DNA of 64,000 nucleotides, from positions 2,046,001 to 2,110,000 of the forward strand of contig NZ_CP012898.1 of the NCBI RefSeq assembly GCF_001310225.1. Reading direction: 5' to 3'. The notes beneath the pieces are model-generated. The model worked only from the letters and a program-made list of their open reading frames with translations, made no database searches and was not told the origin of the DNA. Source of the stretch: Pseudalgibacter alginicilyticus. GTDB lineage: Bacteria > Bacteroidota > Bacteroidia > Flavobacteriales > Flavobacteriaceae. Position numbers and translations under genes: made by a program. This document shows positions 50,410 through 59,768 of the stretch, piece after piece. How positions within the stretch are numbered: the first letter of the stretch is position 1; the number at the start of each line of letters is the position of its first letter.

Positions 50410-51525
50410 TTACATTTTTAATATTCTTTCATAAACCTCAATATATTGTTTTGCTGCATTTTCCCAAGTAAATTTTTTCGAATGATTTATATAAGCCTTT
50501 ACAAAAGTTTCTTTATCTGAATCAAACTCGGCCATGCCCTTATTAAAAATTTCAGCCATGTACTGAGGGTCAAAATTTTCCCAATAAAACGACTTTTCGC
50601 CACCTATTTCTGGCAAAGAAGTTTTAGTAGATAAAAAAACAGGTTTCCCAAAAGTCATGGCTTCTAAAACAGGCAAACCAAACCCTTCTCTCAATGAAGG
50701 AAATGTAAAAGCAAGACAGTTTTTATAAAAAAATATTTTATCTGACTCTGTAATTCTACCAAGTAAAAACACACGATCCTCAAACTTATACTCCAAAACT
50801 TTTTGTGTTAAAAAATCGGCATATTCTGTTTTCATATCTCCTGCAATCACCAAATCAATATCTGGCAAAAATTTCAACATATCAATCAATGTATGAAAAT
50901 TCTTTTTCTCAACCACCTGACCTATTGAAAATATAAAAGGCTTGTTAGGAATACGATTTGAACACACATTTCCTGAGGTTGAAATCATATTATTTGTTAA
51001 AGTATTTCCGTTATATATAACATATTCAGGAATATCAGGCACATTAAAATGTTCGTGTGTACTTTTTTTAGCATATTCAGATATATATACCAAAGCATTA
51101 CTCCTTTCTATTTTATTTTTGAATTGATTGATTCTAAAATCTAAACGTTCCCCTGATTCTTCCTCCATAAAATTCACATCATGAACAGTTAACAAATAAG
51201 GCATATCATCCAAATAGGGCTCTATTTTTGTGTTTTGATTTACAGAGTGCCATAAATCAAATTTTTTCTTAATTCTAAAAAAAGGATATCGTGTTATTTG
51301 CCAATATTTATTATAACAAAGGTTTTCTCCTAATTCCTTTTCAGTAACACTATTACTACAATTTAGAATTATTTTATGATCTTCAAGAAACTCTTTTTGC
51401 TCACTTAAGGCCTTGGCCAAGTTAAAATTAAATTGCCCAAAACCTGAATATAAATTATTTATATTATGAGTTTCAAGAAAGATACTTTTTAAGGAACAAC
51501 TATTGGAGCTTCTTAATTTAATCAT
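50410..51525 (-). CDS. Glycosyltransferase, GT4-like
   Basis: A 371-aa GT-B glycosyltransferase. Conserved features are FIFSIGQVVEKKNFHTLIDMLKFLPDIDLVIAG in the C-terminal domain and FPSLREGFGLPVLEAMTFGKPVFLSTKTSLPEIGG, with the E-x7-E donor site. The N-terminus (SIFLETHNINNLYSGFGQFNFNLAKAL) is the acceptor half. The donor sugar cannot be read from sequence. It lies opposite to the other glycosyltransferase with a 10-bp gap between the stops. Confidence 0.85.
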   Translation of the reverse strand: MIKLRSSNSCSLKSIFLETHNINNLYSGFGQFNFNLAKALSEQKEFLEDHKIILNCSNSVTEKELGENLCYNKYWQITRYPFFRIKKKFDLWHSVNQNTKIEPYLDDMPYLLTVHDVNFMEEESGERLDFRINQFKNKIERSNALVYISEYAKKSTHEHFNVPDIPEYVIYNGNTLTNNMISTSGNVCSNRIPNKPFIFSIGQVVEKKNFHTLIDMLKFLPDIDLVIAGDMKTEYADFLTQKVLEYKFEDRVFLLGRITESDKIFFYKNCLAFTFPSLREGFGLPVLEAMTFGKPVFLSTKTSLPEIGGEKSFYWENFDPQYMAEIFNKGMAEFDSDKETFVKAYINHSKKFTWENAAKQYIEVYERILKM

Positions 51526-51620
51526 GAATATTTCTTTAAAAAATGGGTATAGTAATTAATTACAAATATAAAAGATACGTAAAACATAAAATGGTTGCGT
51601 TAAATTACAAGCTAATTATA

Positions 51621-54125
51621 CTAAAAGTTAAACCCAAAACTACCAGTAATTCCAAATTTTCGAGCATTCGGATAATTTAAATCATCCTTATAATTACCTC
51701 TAAAATTAAAGTCTATTCTAAAAACTTTAAAAATATTACCAACACCAAAACTATATTCCCAATAAGGTTTATGGTTGGGAGCTGTTAGCAAGATATTATT
51801 AGGGTTATTAGTTGTACTTAGTGCAATGTTTTCATCCGATATACTCCCCATAACTCCGCGTACACTTACTATTTCACGTAAATTTAGCTTACGAAGCAGC
51901 GGAATTCTTGAAAAGAAACGCCCATTAAAATTATGTTCTAAATGAAAAGATGCATAAGTATCCGAAACAAATTCATAGTAATCCAATTGCGAAAAGGTAT
52001 TGTAAATTGAAAAATAGGATTGATTTCCAGGTATAACACTTAACAGGCCTAATGGTATATCTCCAAAAGTTTTTCCTGCTTCAATAGTAGTGTAGAGTCT
52101 TCCAAAACCTCCAATTTGCCATGGTTGTAAATACGAAAATTGCAATTTAGTATAATCAAAATCGCTATCAAAAATACTTTTATCGCCTTTACTTATTTGT
52201 GCAAACAAACGTGCAAAATCATCATTAGCTTCTCTACGTTCTACTCCAAACCCTGTCATTTTTCGTTTTGGAAAATAAAATAATGACAAAGTGGTTTCAT
52301 ATTGTTTTATTTCTGAAGCCAGACCCGTTTCAGTATTGTAATCTAAACTAAATGTTGGTGATGCAGATGATAAAGTTCTATAATTGCCCCCCAAGCTAAA
52401 AATAAAATTCCTCCAAGGTTCTATTTCTAAAGCAAGCGTGGTTAAATTAACATTCGTTAACTTATCATTTGCTCCAGTACCAATTACAGAGGATGAAGCT
52501 AAACTACGCCCTAATACATCTGTACTTGTTGTTAAGCTTGCTCCTGTTTGCTCCACATCACGTCTATTACCTCCAGAAATAATGAAGCGGCTTTTCTTAT
52601 CTAATAACCACTTTCCTGACATACCATATTTGAATTTATCGTCTTTAAATCCATAAGCAAGAAAACCCTCCAAACGCCACATATCATTTTTCCCAAAATA
52701 AGTACGACCACCTGTACGAAGCCTTACACCCTCTACTTCATTATAACCAAAAGTTGAAAATATGGGGCCATAATCTAAAGGTAAGCTATTAAATTCAATA
52801 TATCCAGAAGCTAAAATACTCCCTAAGTTATACAAATTTTTAAATTTTTTGACAGTCTTTAAAGTATCTAACATTTTATAGACTCCTTTTTCATCTTTAT
52901 TTAAGGCTTCTAAACGGTTTTCAGACCAAAACTCATCATTCCTATCATATACATCTTTATCATAGTTGTACACCTCTTCTTCATAAAATTTTTTATCCTT
53001 TGGAGTATTAAATTTATAATTATTATAAAGTGTGGTTCGCTTACCATAAACCCCTCTTGATTTTTCCTTTTTATTAAAGGCAAAATCAGACATCATATAA
53101 TCGCGTTTAATAAGAAATAATGAATCGTTTAAAACTTCAAATTCCTGCTCTATATAAATTTCCTTTACCCAATTAATATTAGCACTCTTGGATGCCTGTA
53201 GGTTAATTTCCTTGATGGCAAACGTAGTATCAGCCACCCAAAAATCGCCTTTAAAAGTTAATTCATTTGTACGACGTGGGTAATAAATAATATTATAGCA
53301 CCACTTATTATCAAGATACGTACTGTCTGATAATACATAATTGTAGGTATTGATCCCTGTTCGTGAAATTGGGCTAACAAAATTCTTATCAAAAAAGGTT
53401 AAGTAATTATCATATACATCAAAATCTGAATACAAATCATCAACAAAATCAATAATGATTTGATTATCACTAAACCCTGAATTTTTATTACCCTTTAAAT
53501 CCTCTTTTTCTTTTTTAAATCCATTATCTCCATATACTGTAGAAACGGCTTCATTAATAAATATAGGTAAATAAGTTTTTCCAGTAACATTTGAGGTATC
53601 AACTTCATTAAACACAAATTCCATACCTTTAAACAACTTACTTTTTATAAGGGCACTATCAATTGTGTTTATATCAAACTCTACTTTTTCATATTTATCA
53701 TATTGATACTGATTGAATTGCTTCAGTCCGTTTTGACGCTTATGTTCCCAAATTTTTCGAAGGATATCTATAGCAGGATTGTTTTTTTTTGGTTGTTTTC
53801 CAGACACAATCAATACTTGGTTTAATTGCGCTGCTTCTTCTTTTAATACAAACTTCAAATCATAATTCACTCTTTTTTCTAAAGGAATCTGCAAGGTTTC
53901 ATAGCCAATAAATGAAACCGTTAAGGCCTCCCAAGTGGAATCAGACTCCAAATAAAATTTTCCATTTTCATTGGTAGTAGCTCCTTCAGAAGAACCTTTA
54001 AATATAATATTTGCATATGCTACAGGCTCATTGTATTCATCAAATACGTAACCACTAACTTTGGTTTGAGCTACAACAGAAATTATTCCGAAGAAAAAAA
54101 ATGTATAAAGTAGGTTTAAATTCAT
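51621..54125 (-). CDS. DUF5686 family outer-membrane protein with carboxypeptidase-like domain
   Basis: A protein of about 834 aa with signal peptide (MNLNLLYTFFFFGIISVVAQ), a carboxypeptidase-like regulatory domain (SGYVFDEYNEPVAYANIIFKGSSEGATTNENGKFYLES, about 21-105) and a long DUF5686 region ending in a beta barrel (PYWEYSFGVGNIFKVFRIDFNFRGNYKDDLNYPNARKFGITGSFGFNF). The family is common in Bacteroidota and lacks an assigned role. I chose the ATG at 54125 because the frame from 54149 would put 8 extra residues before the signal. No obvious operon partners. Confidence 0.82.
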   Translation of the reverse strand: MNLNLLYTFFFFGIISVVAQTKVSGYVFDEYNEPVAYANIIFKGSSEGATTNENGKFYLESDSTWEALTVSFIGYETLQIPLEKRVNYDLKFVLKEEAAQLNQVLIVSGKQPKKNNPAIDILRKIWEHKRQNGLKQFNQYQYDKYEKVEFDINTIDSALIKSKLFKGMEFVFNEVDTSNVTGKTYLPIFINEAVSTVYGDNGFKKEKEDLKGNKNSGFSDNQIIIDFVDDLYSDFDVYDNYLTFFDKNFVSPISRTGINTYNYVLSDSTYLDNKWCYNIIYYPRRTNELTFKGDFWVADTTFAIKEINLQASKSANINWVKEIYIEQEFEVLNDSLFLIKRDYMMSDFAFNKKEKSRGVYGKRTTLYNNYKFNTPKDKKFYEEEVYNYDKDVYDRNDEFWSENRLEALNKDEKGVYKMLDTLKTVKKFKNLYNLGSILASGYIEFNSLPLDYGPIFSTFGYNEVEGVRLRTGGRTYFGKNDMWRLEGFLAYGFKDDKFKYGMSGKWLLDKKSRFIISGGNRRDVEQTGASLTTSTDVLGRSLASSSVIGTGANDKLTNVNLTTLALEIEPWRNFIFSLGGNYRTLSSASPTFSLDYNTETGLASEIKQYETTLSLFYFPKRKMTGFGVERREANDDFARLFAQISKGDKSIFDSDFDYTKLQFSYLQPWQIGGFGRLYTTIEAGKTFGDIPLGLLSVIPGNQSYFSIYNTFSQLDYYEFVSDTYASFHLEHNFNGRFFSRIPLLRKLNLREIVSVRGVMGSISDENIALSTTNNPNNILLTAPNHKPYWEYSFGVGNIFKVFRIDFNFRGNYKDDLNYPNARKFGITGSFGFNF

Positions 54126-54191
54126 AGGACAAAAAAACTTCATCAACAACCAACGTGCTAATGAAGTTTAGATAACGTAAAAATACGTAAT

Positions 54192-55169
54192 TTATTTATA
54201 TAGTACTTTTTTAACAGCTTTAACCACCTCATCCTTATTAGGTAGCCATTCTTCCATTAATACTGGAGAATAAGCAGCAGGGGTATCAGCTGTATTAATT
54301 CTAACAATTGGAGCATCTAAATAATCAAACGCTTCAGCTTGTACAATGTAGGTGATTTCAGTTGACACATTACCAAAAGGCCAAGCTTCTTCCAAAACAA
54401 CCAATCGGTTGGTTTTCTTAACTGATTTTAAAACAGCTTCTTTATCCAAAGGTCTAACAGTACGCAAATCAATAATTTCACAGGAAATACCTTCTTTTTC
54501 TAATTCATCAGCTGCTTTATATGCTTCTTTAATTATTTTTCCAAAAGATACAATGGTTACGTCGGTACCTTCACGCTTAACATCTGCCACTCCTATAGGA
54601 AGAATATATTCACCTTCTGGTACTTCACCTTTATCACCATACATTTGTTCACTTTCCATGAAAATAACTGGATCATCATCACGAATAGCTGCTTTTAAAA
54701 GACCTTTCGCATCATACGGATTAGAAGGCACAATCACTTTCAAACCTGGGGTATTTGCAAACCAGCTTTCAAAAGCCTGAGAATGTGTTGCTCCTAACTG
54801 TCCTGCAGAAGCTGTTGGTCCACGAAAAACAATTGGACATTTGAACTGTCCACCAGACATCTGACGAATTTTTGCAGCATTATTTATAATTTGATCAATA
54901 CCAACGAGAGAAAAGTTAAAGGTCATATATTCTACAATTGGTCTGTTTCCTGTCATAGTAGAACCCACAGCAATACCAGCAAAACCAAGCTCAGCAATAG
55001 GTGTGTCAATTACTCGTTTCGCACCAAATTCGTCTAGCATTCCTTTTGATGCTTTATAGGCACCGTTATACTCTGCTACCTCTTCCCCCATTAAATAAAC
55101 GCTTTCATCACGGCGCATTTCTTCACTCATGGCTTCGCAAATAGCTTCTCTAAATTGAATTGTCTTCAT
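54192..55169 (-). CDS. pdhB: Pyruvate dehydrogenase E1 component, beta subunit
   Basis: A 325-aa beta subunit of the alpha2beta2 E1 of pyruvate dehydrogenase. It has MKTIQFREAICEAMSEEMRRDESVYLMGEEVAEYNGAYKASKG, DTPIAELGFAGIAVG, PSNPYDAKGLLKAAIRDDDPVIFMESE, and the C-terminal VVLEEAWPFGNVSTEI, all typical of transketolase C-like E1 beta. I chose the ATG at 55169; the upstream extension to 55238 is AT-rich and contains the promoter -7 box. The alpha subunit is not beside it in this window. Confidence 0.92.
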   Translation of the reverse strand: MKTIQFREAICEAMSEEMRRDESVYLMGEEVAEYNGAYKASKGMLDEFGAKRVIDTPIAELGFAGIAVGSTMTGNRPIVEYMTFNFSLVGIDQIINNAAKIRQMSGGQFKCPIVFRGPTASAGQLGATHSQAFESWFANTPGLKVIVPSNPYDAKGLLKAAIRDDDPVIFMESEQMYGDKGEVPEGEYILPIGVADVKREGTDVTIVSFGKIIKEAYKAADELEKEGISCEIIDLRTVRPLDKEAVLKSVKKTNRLVVLEEAWPFGNVSTEITYIVQAEAFDYLDAPIVRINTADTPAAYSPVLMEEWLPNKDEVVKAVKKVLYK

Positions 55170-55192
55170 TGAATATATTTTAAGTCGAGTTG

Positions 55193-55200
55193 CAAAAATA
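55193..55200 (-). promoter_or_regulatory. -7 box of pdhB
   Basis: On the minus strand TATTTTTG (55200-55193) matches TAnnTTTG, 24 bp before the ATG at 55169. It supports that start. Confidence 0.45.
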
Positions 55201-55236
55201 ACAATAAATGCATTAATATTCTTAAAAGTTTTGAGC

Positions 55237-55264
55237 ATATTTACTATGCATGCATAGTAAATAT
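55237..55264. promoter_or_regulatory. 28-bp perfect palindrome between pdhB and etfB
   Basis: The arm ATATTTACTATGCA (55237-55250) is followed directly by its exact reverse complement (55251-55264), with no spacer. It is 68-95 bp upstream of the pdhB start and 131-158 bp upstream of etfB, the position for a shared operator. Confidence 0.6.
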
Positions 55265-55394
55265 TCGAAATAAAATAATTAACTTCGTAGCCTTTAAAAC
55301 AATTTTATAGTATTCAATAGTAATTATTCGTATATTTTAGGATTACTTATTGAATTATTTCAAAAATGATTATATTAATTAAAAATACTTTAAT

Positions 55395-56141
55395 ATGAAA
55401 ATATTAGTGTGCATAAGCCATGTTCCTGATACCACTTCTAAAATCAATTTTACTGAAAACAATAGTAAATTTGACAATACTGGTGTACAATTTGTTATAA
55501 ATCCTAATGATGAATTTGGTCTTACACGAGCCATGTGGTTTAAAGAAAAACAAGGAGCCAACGTTACCGTTGCAAATGTAGGAGGCCCTGAAACAGAACC
55601 AACATTACGCAAGGCATTAGCAATTGGTGCTGATGCAGCTATTAGAGTAAATGGCGTAGCTATAGACGGTTTTTACGTAGCCAAACAATTAGCTAAAGTT
55701 GTACAAGATGGCAATTATGATTTAATTATTGCCGGTCGTGAATCCATTGACTATAATGGTGGCATGGTACCAGGTATGATTGCAGGATTGATAGATGCCA
55801 ATTTTATAAATAACTGTATTAGTCTTGAAATTGATGGTGAAAATGCTACTGCTATAAGAGAAATTGACGGAGGTAAGGAAACGGTTTCAACATCATTGCC
55901 ATTGGTAATTGGTGGTCAAAAAGGTTTGGTAGAAGAGAGTGATTTAAGAATTCCAAATATGCGAGGAATCATGACTGCACGTCAAAAACCTTTAACTGTT
56001 ATAGAACCTTTAACAACAGATGCTCAAAGCACTTCCATTTCATTTGAAAAGCCAGCTCCTAAAGGTGCTGTTAAATTAGTATCTCCAGACAATTTAGATG
56101 AATTAATAAATTTACTTCACAACGAAGCAAAAGTAATTTAA
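55395..56141 (+). CDS. etfB: Electron transfer flavoprotein, beta subunit
   Basis: A 248-aa ETF beta subunit, with MKILVCISHVPDTTSKI at the start, VNPNDE-like INPNDEFGLTRAMWF, and the AMP-binding loop GRESIDYNGGMVPGMIAGLI. ETF passes electrons from acyl-CoA dehydrogenases to ETF-quinone oxidoreductase. The alpha subunit gene follows 104 bp later. It diverges from pdhB across a 226-bp region containing a 28-bp perfect palindrome. Confidence 0.94.
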   Translation: MKILVCISHVPDTTSKINFTENNSKFDNTGVQFVINPNDEFGLTRAMWFKEKQGANVTVANVGGPETEPTLRKALAIGADAAIRVNGVAIDGFYVAKQLAKVVQDGNYDLIIAGRESIDYNGGMVPGMIAGLIDANFINNCISLEIDGENATAIREIDGGKETVSTSLPLVIGGQKGLVEESDLRIPNMRGIMTARQKPLTVIEPLTTDAQSTSISFEKPAPKGAVKLVSPDNLDELINLLHNEAKVI

Positions 56142-56245
56142 CAACAAATTTAATTATCCTGGATTGTTTTCAGAATTTTTTTGAAGTTAGAGGAAAGAAT
56201 AACAAAATTATCCGCATTTGTGGAAATGAAAAAAAGAAATAATTT

Positions 56246-57205
56246 ATGTCAGTTTTAGTATATACAGAATCAGAAAACGGTACGTTAAAAAAAGTAGCTT
56301 TTGAGGTAGCTTCTTACGCCAAAGCTGTTGCTAACCAATTAGGTACTACAGTAACCGCAATAGCTATCAATACAAACAGCACGTCTGAATTAGAAAAATA
56401 TGGTGTTGATAAAGTTTTAAGCATCACTAATTCGTCTTTAGATACATTTAATGCCAAGAGCTATGCTGCCGCTGTTAAAGAAGCCGCAGATAAAGAAAAC
56501 TCAAAAGTAGTGGTGATTAGCTCAAGTATTAACAGTAAATACTTAGCTCCATTATTGTCGGTAGGATTAAATGCGGGGTATGCATCCAATGTTGTTGAAG
56601 CTCCTATAAGTACAGCTCCGTTTAAAGTAAAACGCACTGCATTTACCAATAAAGCTTTTGAAATAACACAAATTGAAACCGAAATTAAATTAATCGGTGT
56701 TTCCAAAAATGCTTTTGGTTTGATTGAGGAAAACGGTAGTGGAGCAGTTGAAGATTTTTCACCATCTATTCCAGAGTTAGGAATTACAAGTAAATCTATA
56801 AATAAAGCAAGTAATAAAGTATCTATTGCTGACGCGGAAATTGTAGTTTCTGGCGGACGTGGATTAAAAGGTCCAGAAAATTGGGGGATTATTGAAGAAC
56901 TTGCTGACGTTTTAGGTGCAGCTACTGCGTGTTCCAAACCTGTATCCGATTTAGGGTGGAGACCGCATAGTGAGCACGTAGGCCAAACAGGAAAACCTGT
57001 TGCTTCAAATTTATATATTGCTATTGGAATTTCTGGAGCTATCCAACATTTGGCAGGTATTAATGCTTCCAAAGTAAAAGTTGTTATTAATACTGACCCA
57101 GAAGCTCCTTTCTTTAAAGCAGCAGATTATGGGGTTGTTGGCGATGCCTTTGAGGTAGTACCTCAACTTATAGAAAAATTAAAAGCTTTTAAAGCACAAG
57201 AATAA
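56246..57205 (+). CDS. etfA: Electron transfer flavoprotein, alpha subunit
   Basis: A 319-aa ETF alpha subunit. The FAD site is in VSGGRGLKGPENWGIIEELADVLGAATACSKPVSDLGWRPHSEHVGQTGKPVASNLYIAIGISGAIQHLAGINASKVKVVINTD, which is strongly conserved. The N-terminal part is the nucleotide-fold domain. It is cotranscribed with etfB. A large imperfect stem-loop (57240-57305) is in the following gap. Confidence 0.94.
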   Translation: MSVLVYTESENGTLKKVAFEVASYAKAVANQLGTTVTAIAINTNSTSELEKYGVDKVLSITNSSLDTFNAKSYAAAVKEAADKENSKVVVISSSINSKYLAPLLSVGLNAGYASNVVEAPISTAPFKVKRTAFTNKAFEITQIETEIKLIGVSKNAFGLIEENGSGAVEDFSPSIPELGITSKSINKASNKVSIADAEIVVSGGRGLKGPENWGIIEELADVLGAATACSKPVSDLGWRPHSEHVGQTGKPVASNLYIAIGISGAIQHLAGINASKVKVVINTDPEAPFFKAADYGVVGDAFEVVPQLIEKLKAFKAQE

Positions 57206-57239
57206 ATTTATTTTTTATAAATTGTATTATCAAAAAGGG

Positions 57240-57305
57240 CTGTTTAAATTGATTTTTATGCTGAATTCTGTTTCTTTCAGTTTGGTAAAGTCTAAATTTA
57301 AACAG
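57240..57305. other. Long inverted repeat between etfA and the nuclease gene
   Basis: CTGTTTAAATT (57240-57250) and AATTTAAACAG (57295-57305) form an 11-bp stem, with an inner CTGAA (57261-57265)/TTCAG (57276-57280). It may be a processing or stability element; I see no T-run. Confidence 0.35.
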
Positions 57306-57325
57306 TTCTTTGCGTTTTCAAATTT

Positions 57326-57940
57326 ATGAGCTTAGTAAGACTAAATATAAAAGGCATATCATACAGCCAAACACAAAATGGAGCCTATGCGCTTATTTTG
57401 AATGAAGTGGATGGCGAGCGTAAACTTCCTATTGTTATTGGCGCTTTTGAAGCACAATCTATAGCCATAGCTTTAGAAAAAGAAATTAGCCCTCCAAGGC
57501 CTTTAACTCACGATTTATTTAAAAATTTTGCAGACCGATTTGATATTGTAGTAAAGCAAGTGATTATCCACAAATTAGTTGATGGTGTTTTTTATTCTAG
57601 TTTAATTTGCGAACGCGATAAAATTGAAGAAATTATTGATGCTAGAACGAGTGATGCCATAGCTTTAGCTCTACGTTTTCAAGCACCTATTTTTACTTAT
57701 AAAAACATTTTAGATAAGGCTGGTATTTACTTAAAAGTAGATAGAAAAAAAGAAGAAGAATCTGAACAAGATAGTGTTTTAGTAGACGATCTTTTAGCTG
57801 ACGAAATGGAACCTGCTACTCCAAAAGAAAACTATAAATCTAAAAGTATTGAAGAACTCCACAATCTATTAAATGAAGCAGTTGCTAATGAAGATTATGA
57901 AAAAGCTGCCAACATTCGTGATGAAATCTCTAAACGCTAA
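57326..57940 (+). CDS. Bifunctional nuclease family protein (DUF151) with UVR motif
   Basis: A 204-aa protein with a DUF151 domain in residues 1-140 (KGISYSQTQNGAYALILNEVDGERKLPIVIGAFEAQSIAIALEKE, then DARTSDAIALALRFQAPIFT) and a C-terminal UvrB/UvrC motif (SIEELHNLLNEAVANEDYEKAANIRDEISKR). DUF151 proteins from plants and bacteria have been described as nucleases on DNA and RNA; the residue basis is not visible here. The UVR helix hairpin mediates protein contacts. The stop is 12 bp from the nucleoside transporter gene. Confidence 0.88.
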   Translation: MSLVRLNIKGISYSQTQNGAYALILNEVDGERKLPIVIGAFEAQSIAIALEKEISPPRPLTHDLFKNFADRFDIVVKQVIIHKLVDGVFYSSLICERDKIEEIIDARTSDAIALALRFQAPIFTYKNILDKAGIYLKVDRKKEEESEQDSVLVDDLLADEMEPATPKENYKSKSIEELHNLLNEAVANEDYEKAANIRDEISKR

Positions 57941-57952
57941 AAAAAAGATCAA

Positions 57953-59485
57953 ATGAAACAGTGCCTACTAATATTTTCTACTGTTTTATTATTGTTTTAT
58001 ACCCCCTTACCAGCTCAAGATTCCTTAAAAATAGGACTTTCAAATAACGCAGAAACAGAACTATCATCAGAAGATTCTAATACATCTTTAGCACTAAATG
58101 AGTCTCAACTACAATCACAAGACATTCCTGACGCCAACAATGAAACCACATTAGTTGTACACAGCACAATTGTTCCAAGTCAAGGTTTTTCCTTAAACAG
58201 CTTATGGCGAGGTACGTTAGGCATGCTATCATTAATATTCATTGCTTTTCTTTTTAGTAGCAATAGAAAAGCAATTGATTGGAAAATTGTAGGTATTGGT
58301 TTAGCTTTTCAATTATTAATTGCTATTGGCGTTTTAAAGGTTGATTTTATAAAAAATATCTTTGAATTTGTGGGAGGTCTTTTTGTAAGTGTTTTAGATT
58401 TTACAAGAGCCGGAAGTAAATTTTTATTTGAAGGATTAGTTGTTGATATGGATACTTTCGGATACATATTTGCTTTCCAAGTGTTACCAACTATAATATT
58501 CTTTTCTGCTTTAACTTCTGTATTATTTTATTTAGGTATTATTCAAAAAGTTGTTCAAGGGATGGCTTGGTTGCTATCTAAATCACTAAAAATTTCGGGA
58601 GCAGAAAGTTTAAGTGTTGCTGGAAATATATTTTTAGGGCAAACCGAAGCACCTCTTTTAATAAAAGCTTATTTGGAAAAAATGAATAAATCCGAAATGC
58701 TTTTAGTGATGATTGGAGGCATGGCTACAGTCGCTGGAGCTGTTTTAGCAGCTTATATAGGCTTTTTAGGAGGCGACGATGCAAACTTAAGACTATTATA
58801 TGCTAAACATTTATTAGCTGCATCAGTTATGGCAGCCCCTGGCGCCATTGTCATTTCAAAAATATTATTCCCACAGACCGAGAAAGTAAACACCGATGTT
58901 TCTGTTTCTGAAGATAAAATTGGTTCAAATTTTTTAGACGCCATTGCTAATGGTACTACTGAAGGCTTAAAACTTGCTGTAAATGTTGGTGCTATGCTGT
59001 TAGTATTTGTTGCTTTTATAGCTATGTTTAATGGTATTTTGGGTTGGATTGGCGATGTGTCAGCAATGAATGAATGGATAGCCGATAATACAGCTTATAA
59101 AAACTTATCACTTGAACTTATTTTAGGCTATGCCTTTGCTCCTTTAATGTGGCTCATTGGTGTTGCAAAAGAGGATATGGCGTTAATGGGACAGCTTTTA
59201 GGAATTAAATTAGCTGCAAGTGAGTTTATAGGTTACATTCAACTTCGAGATTTAAAAGATGCTTCAAACCTCATTCATCTTAATTATGAAAAATCAGTCA
59301 TCATGGCAACCTATATGCTTTGTGGTTTTGCAAATTTTGCATCCATTGGTATCCAAATTGGAGGCATTGGATCTTTAGCACCAAAACAACGTAAAACTTT
59401 ATCTAAATTTGGGATGAAAGCTTTAATTGGCGGTACAATAGCCTCTTTAATTTCAGCAACCATTGCAGGAATGGTTATCGGGTAA
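57953..59485 (+). CDS. Concentrative nucleoside transporter (NupC family)
   Basis: A 510-aa CNT-family permease. The core contains about ten membrane helices with the family motifs GNIFLGQTEAPLLIKAYLEKMNKSEMLLVMIGGMATVAGAVLAAY and the C-terminal ANFASIGIQIGGIGSLAPKQRKTLSKFGMKALIGGTIASL. Unusually, the first 75 residues are a signal-like hydrophobic peptide ending PLPAQD followed by a low-complexity, Ser/Asn/Glu-rich linker before the usual N-terminal helix. It probably moves nucleosides with Na+ or H+. Adjacent to a nuclease and thymidylate synthase it fits nucleotide salvage. Confidence 0.9.
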   Translation: MKQCLLIFSTVLLLFYTPLPAQDSLKIGLSNNAETELSSEDSNTSLALNESQLQSQDIPDANNETTLVVHSTIVPSQGFSLNSLWRGTLGMLSLIFIAFLFSSNRKAIDWKIVGIGLAFQLLIAIGVLKVDFIKNIFEFVGGLFVSVLDFTRAGSKFLFEGLVVDMDTFGYIFAFQVLPTIIFFSALTSVLFYLGIIQKVVQGMAWLLSKSLKISGAESLSVAGNIFLGQTEAPLLIKAYLEKMNKSEMLLVMIGGMATVAGAVLAAYIGFLGGDDANLRLLYAKHLLAASVMAAPGAIVISKILFPQTEKVNTDVSVSEDKIGSNFLDAIANGTTEGLKLAVNVGAMLLVFVAFIAMFNGILGWIGDVSAMNEWIADNTAYKNLSLELILGYAFAPLMWLIGVAKEDMALMGQLLGIKLAASEFIGYIQLRDLKDASNLIHLNYEKSVIMATYMLCGFANFASIGIQIGGIGSLAPKQRKTLSKFGMKALIGGTIASLISATIAGMVIG

Positions 59486-59768
59486 TAAAACTAAAATTCT
59501 ATTAGATAATAAATCATCTTTCACCTTTATGCTTCTTCAATTGATAATATTTTTAAGCTTATTGCAAATCATTTATACTATTTAAAATCCCCTATTAAAA
59601 AGTTTGAAATCGTTAATAACTTTTAATATTATCCTTTAACACATCAAATAATTGCTTTAGTTTTTATTTAATTTCGTTTCCACAAATTATATTATAATTA
59701 CAGCTTATTTTTATTAATTATAAGATTCTTTTCAAGCTTATCATGTTTAGAGTCAGAAGCCAGGAAAT

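Noticed and set aside
56461-57072. A 203-codon open frame on the minus strand opposite etfA
   Set aside because: It is the shadow of etfA, which has full family motifs; the opposite frame has no known features and is open because of codon bias.
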